DNA of 36,745 bases from positions 1-36,745 of the forward strand of contig NZ_BCRT01000012.1 in NCBI RefSeq assembly GCF_001552735.1, given 5' to 3'. Every line of letters starts with the position of its first letter. Position 1 is the stretch's first letter. Under the pieces are notes generated by a model. It saw nothing but the letters and a program-made list of their open reading frames with translations. It made no database searches and had not been told where the DNA came from. This document shows, in pieces, positions 1 to 7,931 of the stretch. A program made the translations under genes and the position numbers. This DNA comes from Sanguibacter suarezii NBRC 16159 (GTDB taxonomy: Bacteria; Actinomycetota; Actinomycetes; Actinomycetales; Cellulomonadaceae).

Positions 1-1868
1 CGGGCCACGACCCGGCCGTCGAGCCACGCCACCTCGTCCTCCTCGCGCAGCGAGGCGGCGGCCGCCTCCAGGGCGAGGTCCTCGTCGAGGGGGGCCGCGG
101 ACCGGACCACCGCGTCGCGGCGACCCGGGGCACGGTCGGCGTCGGCGATCGCGAGCCAGTCGTACCCGGCCAGCGGTGACCCGGGCGGCAGGTCTGCCCC
201 GGTCCCGGAGACCATGAGGTAACGTCCACCGCTGCGGCGGCGGCGCGCGACCCGGTCGGGGTGGGCGAGCGCCACGACGAGGCCGACCGCGAGGTCCTCG
301 CTCAGCGCCCCAGGGGCTCGCTCGGCCGCCCCGGCGGCCAGGCTACGGGGCACGGACCGCTGCAGCTGCTGCACCTGCTTGGCCCAGGCCGCACCCTCAG
401 GTCCGCCCCGGCGCACGTCGCGCAGCGCGGCGACGAGGTCACCACCAGGTGCACGCACGTCCTGGGCCAGCAGCGCCACCACCTCGGCGGCACGCCGCGC
501 CCCCAGCACGACGCTCGCGTCGAGCAGCGCACGCGCCAGGCGTGGGTCCACACCGATCCGGGAGATCTCGCGGCCGCGCGCGGTGACCGTGCCCTCGCCG
601 GTCAGCGCGCCCAGACCGACGAGAGTCTGGCGCGCGACGGCCATCGCCGCGGGCGGCGGGGCGTCCATGAGCGCCAGACCCGCGCCGTCCACGCTGCCCC
701 AGCAGGCCAGCTCGAGCGCGAAGTCGGTGAGGTCAGCGGTGAGGATCTCCGGCGTGGGGTGGGCATCCAGGCGGGCATGGTCCTGCGGCGACCAGCAGCG
801 GTAGGCGGTCCCTGGGCCCTCGCGGCCGCTGCGCCCGGCGCGCTGGGCGGCGCTGGCCCGGCTCACCCGCACGGTCACCAGCCCGGCCAGCCCACGCCGG
901 TGGTCGGTGCGCGGCTCGCGGGAGAGCCCGGCGTCGACGACGACGCGCACACCGGGGACAGTCAGCGAAGACTCCGCCACCGCGGTCGACACGACGACGC
1001 GGCGCCGGGGACCGGCGGTCAGGGCGAGGTCCTGCTCGCGCGTGGGCAGCCGGCCGTGCAGCGGACGCACGTCGGCGTCGAGCCCGCCGAGGCGGCGCAC
1101 GACCTCGTTGACCTCACCCGCCCCCGGCACGAAGACTAGGACGTCGCCGCTGCGCTCGGCCAGCGCACGGCGCGTGGTCGCCGCGACGTGGTCGAGGAAC
1201 GAGCGCGTGACTCCTCGCTCGTCCAGGGCGGGGGTCGCGGGAGGGCACCACACGTCAGCGACCGGGAAGAGGGAGCTCTCGACCGAGACGACGGGGGCAG
1301 GTGGCTCCCCCGGTCCGCCGAGCAGCTCGGCCGTGCGCTCTGCCTCGACCGTGGCTGACATCGCCACGACCACGAGGTCCTCGCGCAGGTTGGCGCGGAC
1401 GTCGACGAGCAGCGCGAGCGCGAGGTCTGCGTCCACCTGGCGCTCGTGGCACTCGTCCAGGACGACCGCGCCGACGCCCACCAGCTCGGGGTCGTTCTGC
1501 AGCCGGCGCAGCAGCACCCCGGTCGTGACGATCTCGACGCGGGTCGTCTGCGTCGTGGTCGACTCACCGCGCACCGTGTACCCCACGGTCTGGCCGACCG
1601 GTTCGCCGAGCAGCTGGGCCAGGCGGCGCGCAGCAGCGCGGGCCGCGATGCGCCGCGGCTGCGTGACGATCACCCGTCCCGGCACGACGGCGGCCAGGGC
1701 GGGCGGGACGAGCGTCGTCTTGCCCGTCCCGGGCGGGGCGTGGACGACGCTCACTCCACGCTCGCTCACGGCGCGGACCAGCTCGGGCAGCCCCGTGCGG
1801 ACCGGGAGGTCCGGAGGGTCGGCGAGCAGGCGCGCGATCGGGTCGTCGGGGGTGGTCACGTCGTCCAT
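1..1868 (-). CDS. hrpB: ATP-dependent RNA helicase HrpB (3' end cut by window)
   Basis: DEAH/RHA-type superfamily 2 helicase of the HrpB family, an ATP-driven RNA helicase whose cellular role is poorly defined. The first 622 codons are present; the C-terminus lies beyond the left edge. Translating from the ATG at 1868 gives the Walker A motif APPGTGKTT near residues 44-52, a QPRR motif Ia-like segment, the DEAH-box variant DECH (VVLDECHER), the SAT motif (AMSATV), and the motif V/VI region with VVVSTAVAESSLTVPGV and QRAGRAGREGPG. The order and spacing are those of HrpB rather than HrpA, whose N-terminal region differs. It is transcribed divergently from the DUF1294 gene with only 31 bp between start codons, so the two promoters must overlap or intrude on the coding sequences. 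Identification is firm; function in this organism is inferred from the family. Confidence 0.93.
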   Translation of the reverse strand, partial: MDDVTTPDDPIARLLADPPDLPVRTGLPELVRAVSERGVSVVHAPPGTGKTTLVPPALAAVVPGRVIVTQPRRIAARAAARRLAQLLGEPVGQTVGYTVRGESTTTQTTRVEIVTTGVLLRRLQNDPELVGVGAVVLDECHERQVDADLALALLVDVRANLREDLVVVAMSATVEAERTAELLGGPGEPPAPVVSVESSLFPVADVWCPPATPALDERGVTRSFLDHVAATTRRALAERSGDVLVFVPGAGEVNEVVRRLGGLDADVRPLHGRLPTREQDLALTAGPRRRVVVSTAVAESSLTVPGVRVVVDAGLSREPRTDHRRGLAGLVTVRVSRASAAQRAGRSGREGPGTAYRCWSPQDHARLDAHPTPEILTADLTDFALELACWGSVDGAGLALMDAPPPAAMAVARQTLVGLGALTGEGTVTARGREISRIGVDPRLARALLDASVVLGARRAAEVVALLAQDVRAPGGDLVAALRDVRRGGPEGAAWAKQVQQLQRSVPRSLAAGAAERAPGALSEDLAVGLVVALAHPDRVARRRRSGGRYLMVSGTGADLPPGSPLAGYDWLAIADADRAPGRRDAVVRSAAPLDEDLALEAAAASLREEDEVAWLDGRVVA

Positions 1869-1887
1869 TGTCTCTGGTCGTGGTCAG

Positions 1888-1893
1888 TACACT
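1888..1893 (+). promoter_or_regulatory. Candidate -10 element for a leaderless DUF1294 mRNA
   Basis: TACACT fits the actinobacterial TAnnnT pattern and ends exactly 6 nt before the ATG at 1900. No Shine-Dalgarno sequence lies in between. This places transcription start at or next to the start codon. No clear -35 is visible. Confidence 0.4.
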
Positions 1894-1899
1894 GCCACG

Positions 1900-2361
1900 A
1901 TGCCCTCCTCCCGTCTCCGTCCGCCCTCCTCTGGTGCGCCCTCGGGTGTGTCCTCGCCTACCGCTGGTGCCCGCACGCGGGCAAGGCGCCGGTCGCGGGC
2001 ACGTCGCGTCGTCGTGCCGCTCGTGCTCGGTGCTGCGGTGGCAGTCGCCGTCGACCTCGTCTGGCGGGTGCCCGCGTGGGTGGGGCTGGTCTACGTGGTG
2101 ATGAGCCTGGTGACCTTCGCGGTGTACGCGAGGGACAAGGCCGCCGCGCGAGACCGGCGCTGGCGGGTCGCGGAGAGCACCCTGCATCTGCTCGCGCTCG
2201 TGGGCGGCTGGCCGGGCGCGCTCCTGGCGCAGGAGGTGCTGCGGCACAAGACGGTCAAGGCGAGCTTCCGTGCGACGTTCTGGTGCACCGTCGTGGCCAA
2301 CCTCGTCCTGCTGGCGGCGCTGTGCTCGCCCGCGGCGGCGCAGATCCTCGGGACGCTCTAG
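1900..2361 (+). CDS. DUF1294 family membrane protein
   Basis: A 153-aa protein of the DUF1294 family, function unknown. A basic, Pro/Ser/Arg-rich N-terminus of about 40 residues is followed by two hydrophobic segments (about 40-70), then the family core with YARDKAAA, RVAESTLHLLALVGGWPGAL and LRHKTVKASFRATFWC, and a final hydrophobic helix. Many relatives carry an N-terminal cold-shock domain; it is absent here and replaced by the low-complexity basic stretch. The ATG at 1900 was chosen because it lies just after a TACACT -10-like element and because the longer in-frame extension runs antisense through hrpB. The membrane location is inferred from hydrophobicity. Confidence 0.85.
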   Translation: MPSSRLRPPSSGAPSGVSSPTAGARTRARRRSRARRVVVPLVLGAAVAVAVDLVWRVPAWVGLVYVVMSLVTFAVYARDKAAARDRRWRVAESTLHLLALVGGWPGALLAQEVLRHKTVKASFRATFWCTVVANLVLLAALCSPAAAQILGTL

Positions 2362-2464
2362 GTCAGTACCACCAGCAGCACCGGCGCGAGCAACCGCAGG
2401 CTCCACTTCCCGCTGACCGGTTCCCGGAGAGACGATGGGAGCAGGACCTGACGGGAGCGAGGAC

Positions 2465-3109
2465 ATGACGGGGTTCACCGATCGCCGTGACGCCGGGCGG
2501 CAGCTCGCCCGGCGCATGGAGCACCTGCGGGGCAGCGACGTCGTCGTGCTCGGCCTCCCGCGCGGTGGGGTGCCGGTGGCCTGGGACGTGGCGCAGGCCC
2601 TGGGCGCACCGCTGGACGTCATCGTCGTGCGCAAGCTCGGGCTGCCCCACCAGCCGGAGGTCGCCATGGGCGCGCTCGGTGAGGGCGGGATCGGTGTGCT
2701 CGAGCACGCGATGCTCTCTCACGTCAGCGACCGTGAGCTCGACGAGGTCCAGCACCGCGAAAGCGCTGCTCTCGAGTCCCTGGTCACCGAGCTGCGCCGC
2801 GGGCGCCCTCCGGTCGACCTCACCGGGCGGGTGGCTCTTGTCGTCGACGACGGGCTCGCCACGGGGGCGACCGCCCGGGTGGCCGTCGACGTCGCTCGCG
2901 CCCGGGGCGCCCGCCGCGTCGTGGTGGCAGCGCCCGTCGCCCCTGCGGATGCCACCGCGACGAGGCTGGGCGCCGACGAGGTGGTCACCGTGCTCTCCCC
3001 GGCCGTCTTCCAGGCGGTCGGGCAGTTCTACACGGACTTCTCCCCGACCACGACCACCGAGGTGATCGACCTGCTCGCCCATCCGCCGACGGCGGCGCAG
3101 CAGGACTGA
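2465..3109 (+). CDS. Phosphoribosyltransferase family protein
   Basis: A 214-aa type I phosphoribosyltransferase-fold protein. The PRPP-binding loop is seen as VALVVDDGLATGATAR near residue 130, and the N-terminal part has the conserved VVLGLPRGGVPVA and VVRKLGLPHQPE segments. These belong to the stand-alone predicted phosphoribosyltransferases that in some actinobacteria are fused to a dienelactone-hydrolase-like domain; no such fusion exists here. The substrate is unknown. An upstream ATG at 2435 is in frame, but the ATG at 2465 is preferred: a GGAG lies 7 nt before it and the family usually begins at the FTDRRDAGRQLA region. The gene converges on the TetR gene with 7 bp between stops. Confidence 0.85.
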   Translation: MTGFTDRRDAGRQLARRMEHLRGSDVVVLGLPRGGVPVAWDVAQALGAPLDVIVVRKLGLPHQPEVAMGALGEGGIGVLEHAMLSHVSDRELDEVQHRESAALESLVTELRRGRPPVDLTGRVALVVDDGLATGATARVAVDVARARGARRVVVAAPVAPADATATRLGADEVVTVLSPAVFQAVGQFYTDFSPTTTTEVIDLLAHPPTAAQQD

Positions 3110-3116
3110 CGGGCGC

Positions 3117-3671
3117 TCATCCCTGCGCGGCGCCGTCCTGGCAGATCTTCTCGATCGCGTCGAGGGTGACCTCGACGTCGTGCGGCTCGGTGTCCAGGGC
3201 GCGGTGGATGGTCAGCCCCTCGACCAGGGCGTCGAGCTGGCGGGCCGTCGCCGGGCTGAAGTGCCTCTCCAGCGCGGACCGGCTGCGCCGCATCCAGTCG
3301 CGAGTGATCGTGCGGTAGGCGGGGACGCGCGCGGCGAGGGTGTAGAGCTCGTGGGTGAGCACCAGGCTGGCCGGGGTGTCGAAGACGTCCTCATGGATGG
3401 TCCGCGCGACGGCCGCCTTGGCCTCGGCGACCGTGCTCGCCGAGCCCATCCGCTCCTCGAACCGCCGGGCCACACGGTCGGCGAACCGCGTGAAGGCCTC
3501 CCGCAGCAGCTCGTCCATGTCGGTGAAGTGGTAGGTCATCGACCCGAGCGGGACGTCCGCCCGGGTCGCGACCTTGCGCGCAGACAGCCCCGCGACCCCC
3601 ACCTCGGCGATAGCCTCGATGGTCACGTCGATGATGCGGTCGCGTCGGCTGGGATCGAACCGCCGGTTCAT
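3117..3671 (-). CDS. TetR/AcrR family transcriptional regulator
   Basis: A 184-aa TetR-type repressor. The N-terminal helix-turn-helix spans about residues 10-55 (IIDVTIEAIAEVGVAGLSARKVA, then GSMTYHFTDMDELL), followed by an all-helical ligand domain without a recognisable ligand class. The start has an AGGAGG 5 nt upstream. It lies 48 bp downstream of the sugar O-acetyltransferase gene on the same strand, so the two are probably co-transcribed. A perfect 12-bp palindrome at the acetyltransferase start is the best candidate for its operator, which would give autoregulation of the pair. The operator assignment is inference; the family call is firm. Confidence 0.9.
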   Translation of the reverse strand: MNRRFDPSRRDRIIDVTIEAIAEVGVAGLSARKVATRADVPLGSMTYHFTDMDELLREAFTRFADRVARRFEERMGSASTVAEAKAAVARTIHEDVFDTPASLVLTHELYTLAARVPAYRTITRDWMRRSRSALERHFSPATARQLDALVEGLTIHRALDTEPHDVEVTLDAIEKICQDGAAQG

Positions 3672-3719
3672 CTGCGCCTCCTGTGCGTGAGCAGTGCCGG
3701 TACGGGGGCCGCGCCGGGC

Positions 3720-4343
3720 TCAGATGCTGCGGATCACCCGGGCGGGGTTGCCGACGGCGACGACGTCGGCCGGGATGTCCCGGGTGACGACGGCCCCGGC
3801 GCCGATGACGGAGTTGGCGCCGATCGTGACACCGGGGCAGACGATGACGCCGCCACCGAGCCACACGTTGTCCCCGATGGTGATCGGCTGGGCCGCCTCC
3901 CACTTGTCCCGGCGCGGTCCCGGCTCGACCGGGTGAGTCGGGGTGAGGAGCTGGACGTTGGGGCCGATGAGCACGTCGTCACCGATGGTGATCGCGGCGA
4001 CGTCGAGGGCGGTGAGGGAGAAGTTGACGAAGCACCGGGCGCCGATGGTGATGTTCGCACCCAGGTCGATGTACATCGGCGGGCGGATCTCGGAGCCCTC
4101 GCCGATCCCGCCGAGCATCTGCTCCAGCAGCGCCCTGCGCAGCGGACGCTGACGGGCGGTGGTCTGGTTGTAGGCGTCCTGCAGGTCGAGGGCGGTCGCG
4201 CTCGTCTCGGCGATCTGAGGGTCGTCGGCGAGGTAGAGGTCACCGGCGAGCATCCGCTCGTGCATCGTGCGGGTGTCCGAGGGGTCCGGGTATCCGTGGT
4301 GACCGATGCCGTGGGTGGGTGGGGTGCTCGTGTCGTTCGTCAT
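3720..4343 (-). CDS. Sugar O-acetyltransferase (maltose/galactoside acetyltransferase family)
   Basis: A 207-aa left-handed beta-helix acetyltransferase that moves acetyl from acetyl-CoA to a sugar hydroxyl, cytoplasmic. An N-terminal Mac region (MHERMLAGDLYLADDPQI) precedes hexapeptide repeats (YIDLGANITIGARCFVNF, ITIGDDVLIGPNVQLLTPTHPV). TPTHPV holds the catalytic His, and GDNVWLGGGVIVCPGVTIGANSVIGAGAVVTRDIP closes the helix. An in-frame GTG exists at 4364, but the ATG at 4343 is preferred: it sits 7 nt after a TACGAT -10-like element, and the longer start would directly abut a terminator-like hairpin. Neither start has a well-placed ribosome binding site. It forms a likely operon with the downstream TetR gene. 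The physiological sugar is unknown. Confidence 0.88.
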   Translation of the reverse strand: MTNDTSTPPTHGIGHHGYPDPSDTRTMHERMLAGDLYLADDPQIAETSATALDLQDAYNQTTARQRPLRRALLEQMLGGIGEGSEIRPPMYIDLGANITIGARCFVNFSLTALDVAAITIGDDVLIGPNVQLLTPTHPVEPGPRRDKWEAAQPITIGDNVWLGGGVIVCPGVTIGANSVIGAGAVVTRDIPADVVAVGNPARVIRSI

Positions 4344-4345
4344 AG

Positions 4346-4357
4346 GTACGATCGTAC
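4346..4357. promoter_or_regulatory. Candidate TetR operator overlapping the -10 element
   Basis: GTACGATCGTAC is a perfect 12-bp palindrome of a form typical of TetR-family operators. On the minus strand it contains TACGAT (4356-4351), a TAnnnT -10 element 7 nt before the acetyltransferase ATG. A bound repressor would block the promoter. No second copy was noticed upstream of the TetR gene itself, consistent with one shared promoter. Confidence 0.5.
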
Positions 4358-4364
4358 GCTCCAC

Positions 4365-4397
4365 GAGGCCGGACGTCGCAGAGCGACATCCGGCCTC
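4365..4397. terminator. Long hairpin downstream of nirD
   Basis: GAGGCCGGA and GTCGC on the left pair with GCGAC and TCCGGCCTC on the right around an AGA loop. The stem is about 15 bp with a single C/A mismatch. There is no T tract, as is common for GC-rich actinobacterial terminators. It lies between nirD and the acetyltransferase gene. Confidence 0.6.
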
Positions 4398-4400
4398 CGC

Positions 4401-4419
4401 CGCGCCGGGGACCGGCGCG
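4401..4419. terminator. Perfect GC hairpin directly after the nirD stop
   Basis: CGCGCCGG, GGA loop, CCGGCGCG: an 8-bp perfect stem starting 2 nt past the nirD stop codon. Together with the hairpin at 4365-4397 it makes a tandem pair likely to end nirBD transcription. Confidence 0.5.
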
Positions 4420-4421
4420 TC

Positions 4422-4757
4422 CTAGCCGAGCGAGACCCGTACCTGGGTGCCGGCGACCTCGACTGCGCAGGTCCGCAGGTCGACCGGGTCCTTGCCCACC
4501 GGGTCCAGGCACTCCCCCGTCGCCAGGTTCCACACCTGCTTGTACATCGGCGACGTGATCGTCGCCACGTCAGCGCGCGACCCGACGATCCCGCGCGAGA
4601 GCACGTTCGCTCCCGAGTACGGGTCACGCTGCTGGACGGCCAGCACCTGGTCGTCGGCGAGACGGAACAGGGCGATCTGCACCCCGTCGACCATCGCGGG
4701 CACCCCGACCTCTGGCAGGAGGTCGTCCATCTCGCACACTGCTGTCCAGCTCGTCAT
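4422..4757 (-). CDS. nirD: Nitrite reductase (NADH) small subunit NirD
   Basis: A 111-aa Rieske-fold small subunit of the cytoplasmic assimilatory NADH nitrite reductase, which reduces nitrite to ammonium together with NirB. The opening WTAVCEMDDLLPEVGVPAMVDG, the middle VQQRDPYSGANVLSRGIVG and the closing SPMYKQVWNLATGECL are characteristic of NirD. The Cys/His cluster ligands of true Rieske proteins are absent, as normal for NirD. Its ATG overlaps the nirB stop by 4 nt (ATGA), so the two are translationally coupled. Two hairpins follow the stop. Confidence 0.95.
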   Translation of the reverse strand: MTSWTAVCEMDDLLPEVGVPAMVDGVQIALFRLADDQVLAVQQRDPYSGANVLSRGIVGSRADVATITSPMYKQVWNLATGECLDPVGKDPVDLRTCAVEVAGTQVRVSLG

Positions 4758-7327
4758 GAGCGCACCTCGATCGTCCGGGCAATCACCGGGTTGTTGTCAG
4801 AGACCTCGCCCGCACGCGCCGGGCGGGCCTGGCCGCGCTCAGAGGTGTAGGCCAGGTCAGGGTCGTGCGCACCAGGCATGTTGACGAAGGCCTGGAAGCG
4901 CTTGAGCTTCTCGGGGTCGGCGAGGGTGTCCGCCCACTCGTCGGTGTACGCGTCCACGTGCTCGGCGATGGTCTGCTCGAGCTCGGCCGCCAGGCCGAGG
5001 GAGTCGTCGACGAGCACCTTGCGCAGCTCAGCGATGCCGCCGGGGTAGCCGGCCACCCACGGTGCGGTGCGCTCGAGGCGGTCGGCCTCACGGATGTACA
5101 GGGCGAGGAAGCGGTCGACCACCTGGATGAGGCGGTCGTCGTCGAGGTCCTCGGCGAGCATCTCGGCGTGGCGCGGGGTGAACCCGCCGTTCCCACCGAC
5201 ATAGACGTTCCAGCCCTTGTCGGTCGCGATGATCCCGACGTCCTTGCCCCGCGCCTCGGCGCACTCGCGCGCACATCCTGAGACGCCGAACTTGAACTTG
5301 TGCGGGGACCGTAGGCCGCGATAGCGCAGCTCGAGCTTGACTCCCATGCCGACGGAGTCCTGCACGCCGAAGCGGCACCAGGACTGACCCACGCAGGACT
5401 TCACCGCGCGCAGGGACTTGCCGTAGGCCTGGCCCGACTCCATCCCGGCGTCGACGAGCCGCTGCCAGATCTGGGGCAGCTGGTCGATCCGCGCGCCGAA
5501 CATGCCGATCCGCTGAGCCCCGGTGACCCGGGTGTACAGGCCGAAGTCCGCGGCCACCTGGGCGATGACCATGAGCTTCTCGGGAGTGATCTCTCCGCCT
5601 GGGACACGCGGGATGACGGAGTAGGTCCCGTCCTTCTGCATGTTCGCCAGGGCGTGGTCGTTCGTGTCCTGCAGCGCGATGTGCTCGCGAGAGAGCACGT
5701 GCCCTGCACCCTGGGAGGCCAGGATCGAGGCGACCGCCGGCTTGCAGATGACACAGCCGCGACCGGTGCCGTGCGCGGCCACGACGTCGGTGAAGGTCCG
5801 CAGCCCTTCTGCCCGCACCAGCGCGAAGAGCTCGGCACGAGACATCGAGAAGTGCTCGCACATGGCGCGCGAGACCTCGATGCCGGCCTTCTCGAGCGTG
5901 GTGTTGACGAGCTTGGTGACCAGCGGGACGCAGGACCCGCAGATGGTGCCGGCCTTGGTGCAGGTCTTCACCGAGGCGACGTCCATGCACCCGTGCTCGG
6001 TCACGGCGCCGCGGATGGTGCCGGCGGTGACGTTGGCGCAGGAGCACACCACGACGTCGTCGGGCACGTCGGTGCTGGGGATCCCGGCGCCGCCCTCGGG
6101 AGCGAGGAAGGCGGAGGGGTCGGCGCCTAGGGGGCGGCCGAGCATCGGGCGCAGCGAGGCGTAGAGCGTGGTGTCGCCGACGAACACGCCGCCGAGCAGG
6201 ATCTTCGCGTCGTCGGAGACGACGAGCTTCTTGTAGGTCTTGGCCACCGGGTCGGCGAAGGTGACCTCGAGCGCGCCCGGGGACAGGGCGAAGACGTCAC
6301 CGAAGCTCGCCGCGTCGATCCCGACGCCCTTGAGCTTGGCACCGGCCGGCTGGCTGGAGTACGTCACCTCGCTGCCGAGCAGCTGCCCGACGACGACGTC
6401 GGCCATGAGGTTGCCCGGTGCCACGAGCCCGGTGCACTCGCCCTCGAAGGACGCGCACTCCCCGATCGCCCAGACCGCCTGGTCAGAGGTTCGGCAGGTG
6501 GGTCCCACGACGACGCCGCCACGCTCGCCGATAGCGAGCCCCGACTCACGGGCGATGCGGTCGCGGGGGCGGATGCCGGTGGAGAAGATGACGATGTCAG
6601 CAGGCAGCTCGGTGCCGTCGGTCAGGGCCATCGTGCCGACCGGACCGTCAGCGGCCGCGCCCAGGGCCGCGGCCCCGACGGAGGTGTGCACGTCGATGCC
6701 CATGTCGGCGATGAGCACGCGGAGCGCCTGGCCACCGCCGTCGTCGAGCTGGACGTTCATGAGACGGTCGGCGAACTCGACGACGCTCGCGTGCGCACCG
6801 AGCTTCTGCAGCGAGGCCGCGGCCTCCAGGCCGAGCAGCCCACCACCGACGACGACGCCGCGCAGCGGGCGTCCCAGGGCGGCTTCGCGCTCGGTGATCC
6901 AGGCGGCGATGCCCTCGACGTCGGCCATGGTGCGGTAGCTGAAGACACCGGCGAGGTCGGTGCCCTCGGCACGCGGGCTCCACGGCCAGGAGCCGGTCGC
7001 CATGACGAGGGTGTCGTAGGGGACGGCTGCGCCGGAGCGGGTGCGCACGAGCTGGGCGTCACGGTCAATCGCCTCGACCCGGTCGTCGGCCACGAGCTCG
7101 ACGCGCGGGTCGTCCCAGACGCTGGGGTTCATGGCGAGGGCTTCGGGGCTGCGTCCGTCGAAGAACTCCGACAGGTGCACGCGGTCGTAGGGCAGGTGTC
7201 CTTCGTCGCCGACGACGGTGAGCGTCCACCCGTCCTGCGGCGCTCGGGCGATGAGCTGTTCGACGAAGCGGTGCGCGACCATCCCGGCGCCCGCGACGAC
7301 GATCCGGCCAAGTTGAGTGGTGTTCAT
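4754..7327 (-). CDS. nirB: Nitrite reductase (NADH) large subunit NirB
   Basis: An 857-aa assimilatory nitrite reductase large subunit. It takes electrons from NADH through FAD, [2Fe-2S] and [4Fe-4S]-siroheme to reduce nitrite to ammonium. The N-terminus has an FAD/NAD-binding oxidoreductase domain (VVAGAGMVAHR near 10, VVGGGLLGLEAA near 150). BFD-type [2Fe-2S] cysteines are seen in CSCANVT (about 427) and CGSCVPL (about 461), with a second CVIC at about 524. Then come ferredoxin-like and siroheme domains with CVGQSWC (about 647) and GCAREC (about 683), the four cluster/siroheme cysteines in C-x5-C and C-x3-C form. The ATG at 7327 is chosen over an in-frame GTG at 7351 because a GAAAG lies 6 nt upstream and homologues begin near the dinucleotide fold. 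It heads the nirBD operon; no nitrate reductase or transporter is adjacent. Confidence 0.95.
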   Translation of the reverse strand: MNTTQLGRIVVAGAGMVAHRFVEQLIARAPQDGWTLTVVGDEGHLPYDRVHLSEFFDGRSPEALAMNPSVWDDPRVELVADDRVEAIDRDAQLVRTRSGAAVPYDTLVMATGSWPWSPRAEGTDLAGVFSYRTMADVEGIAAWITEREAALGRPLRGVVVGGGLLGLEAAASLQKLGAHASVVEFADRLMNVQLDDGGGQALRVLIADMGIDVHTSVGAAALGAAADGPVGTMALTDGTELPADIVIFSTGIRPRDRIARESGLAIGERGGVVVGPTCRTSDQAVWAIGECASFEGECTGLVAPGNLMADVVVGQLLGSEVTYSSQPAGAKLKGVGIDAASFGDVFALSPGALEVTFADPVAKTYKKLVVSDDAKILLGGVFVGDTTLYASLRPMLGRPLGADPSAFLAPEGGAGIPSTDVPDDVVVCSCANVTAGTIRGAVTEHGCMDVASVKTCTKAGTICGSCVPLVTKLVNTTLEKAGIEVSRAMCEHFSMSRAELFALVRAEGLRTFTDVVAAHGTGRGCVICKPAVASILASQGAGHVLSREHIALQDTNDHALANMQKDGTYSVIPRVPGGEITPEKLMVIAQVAADFGLYTRVTGAQRIGMFGARIDQLPQIWQRLVDAGMESGQAYGKSLRAVKSCVGQSWCRFGVQDSVGMGVKLELRYRGLRSPHKFKFGVSGCARECAEARGKDVGIIATDKGWNVYVGGNGGFTPRHAEMLAEDLDDDRLIQVVDRFLALYIREADRLERTAPWVAGYPGGIAELRKVLVDDSLGLAAELEQTIAEHVDAYTDEWADTLADPEKLKRFQAFVNMPGAHDPDLAYTSERGQARPARAGEVSDNNPVIARTIEVRS

Positions 7328-7491
7328 GAAAGGCTTTCGGTCGAGGTGCACGGTCGGACGCCCGGTGCTGTGGTTGCCCGCAGGTCTATTCTCCCGGCGG
7401 GGTCCGTGCTTATCCGGGTCTAAGGGCCCAGGCAGAGCCTGCTGTGCAGTGCCCGCGGCTCCAGAAGCTGCAGAAGGCTGAGCAGCACAGA

Positions 7492-7497
7492 CATACT
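7492..7497 (+). promoter_or_regulatory. Candidate -10 element for the VOC gene
   Basis: CATACT ends 6 nt before the ATG at 7504. Only a weak AGG lies between, so a leaderless or nearly leaderless transcript is likely. The overlapping reverse complement TAGTAT (with CTGACC 16 bp upstream inside the VOC gene) could serve nirB; this second reading is weaker. Confidence 0.3.
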
Positions 7498-7503
7498 AGG
7501 CAC

Positions 7504-7887
7504 ATGAACCCTTGGGTCAGCGGGATCTCAGCCACGACGATCTTCACGGACGACCTGGTCGCAACGAAACGCTTCTACAAAGAGGTCTTCGGCGTGCCGC
7601 TCGTGTTCGAGGACGCGCAGTCGGCCGCCTTCGACTTCGGCACCACGGTGATCAACCTGCTCGACTCCAGCCAGGCGGCCAACCTCATCGGCCCCGCGCC
7701 GGTCGCCAGCCAGGCTGCCGGGTCACGGGTGCAGATGACCGTGACGGTCGATGACGTCGACGCGGTGTGCGCGATGCTCGTCGCTCGCGGAGTGACGCTC
7801 ATCAACGGTCCGATGGACCGTCCGTGGGGCATCCGGACGGCGTGCTTCGCCGACCCGGCCGGGCAGGTGTGGGAAGTGGCGCACTAG
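7504..7887 (+). CDS. VOC family (glyoxalase/bleomycin-resistance fold) protein
   Basis: A 127-aa vicinal-oxygen-chelate fold protein. Two beta-alpha-beta-beta-beta modules are visible: TTIFTDDLVATKRFYKEVFGVPLVFED at the N-terminus, and a second from about residue 75 with VTVDDVDAVCAMLVARGV ending GIRTACFADPAGQVWEVAH. The terminal Glu in WEVAH is the usual metal-ligand position. Single-module-pair VOC proteins act as glyoxalases, dioxygenases or drug-binding proteins; nothing here decides which. An in-frame extension to 7444 is rejected because the ATG at 7504 follows a -10-like element by 6 nt and homologues start at this point. It is divergent from nirB and convergent with the next gene. Confidence 0.85.
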   Translation: MNPWVSGISATTIFTDDLVATKRFYKEVFGVPLVFEDAQSAAFDFGTTVINLLDSSQAANLIGPAPVASQAAGSRVQMTVTVDDVDAVCAMLVARGVTLINGPMDRPWGIRTACFADPAGQVWEVAH

Positions 7888-7907
7888 CTCTGGTGCCAGT
7901 TCGTCGA

Positions 7908-7921
7908 CGCGACGCGTCGCG
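7908..7921. repeat. 14-bp perfect palindrome between convergent genes
   Basis: CGCGACGCGTCGCG lies between the VOC gene stop and the end of the minus-strand hypothetical gene. It can fold only with a short stem, so terminator function is doubtful. Confidence 0.25.
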
Positions 7922-7931
7922 ACCTGCTCGG

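Noticed and set aside
907-1899. Long plus-strand frame running into the DUF1294 gene
   Set aside because: The first 331 codons are antisense to hrpB, whose motifs are clear; only the part from 1900 shows family conservation.
3180-4850. 556-codon plus-strand open frame
   Set aside because: It is antisense to the TetR, acetyltransferase and nirD genes and shows only shadow-type composition.
7328-7503. GlnR-type nitrogen-regulation box upstream of nirB
   Set aside because: Only a fragmentary GTnAC/GAAAG resemblance next to the start codon was seen, not enough to call a site.
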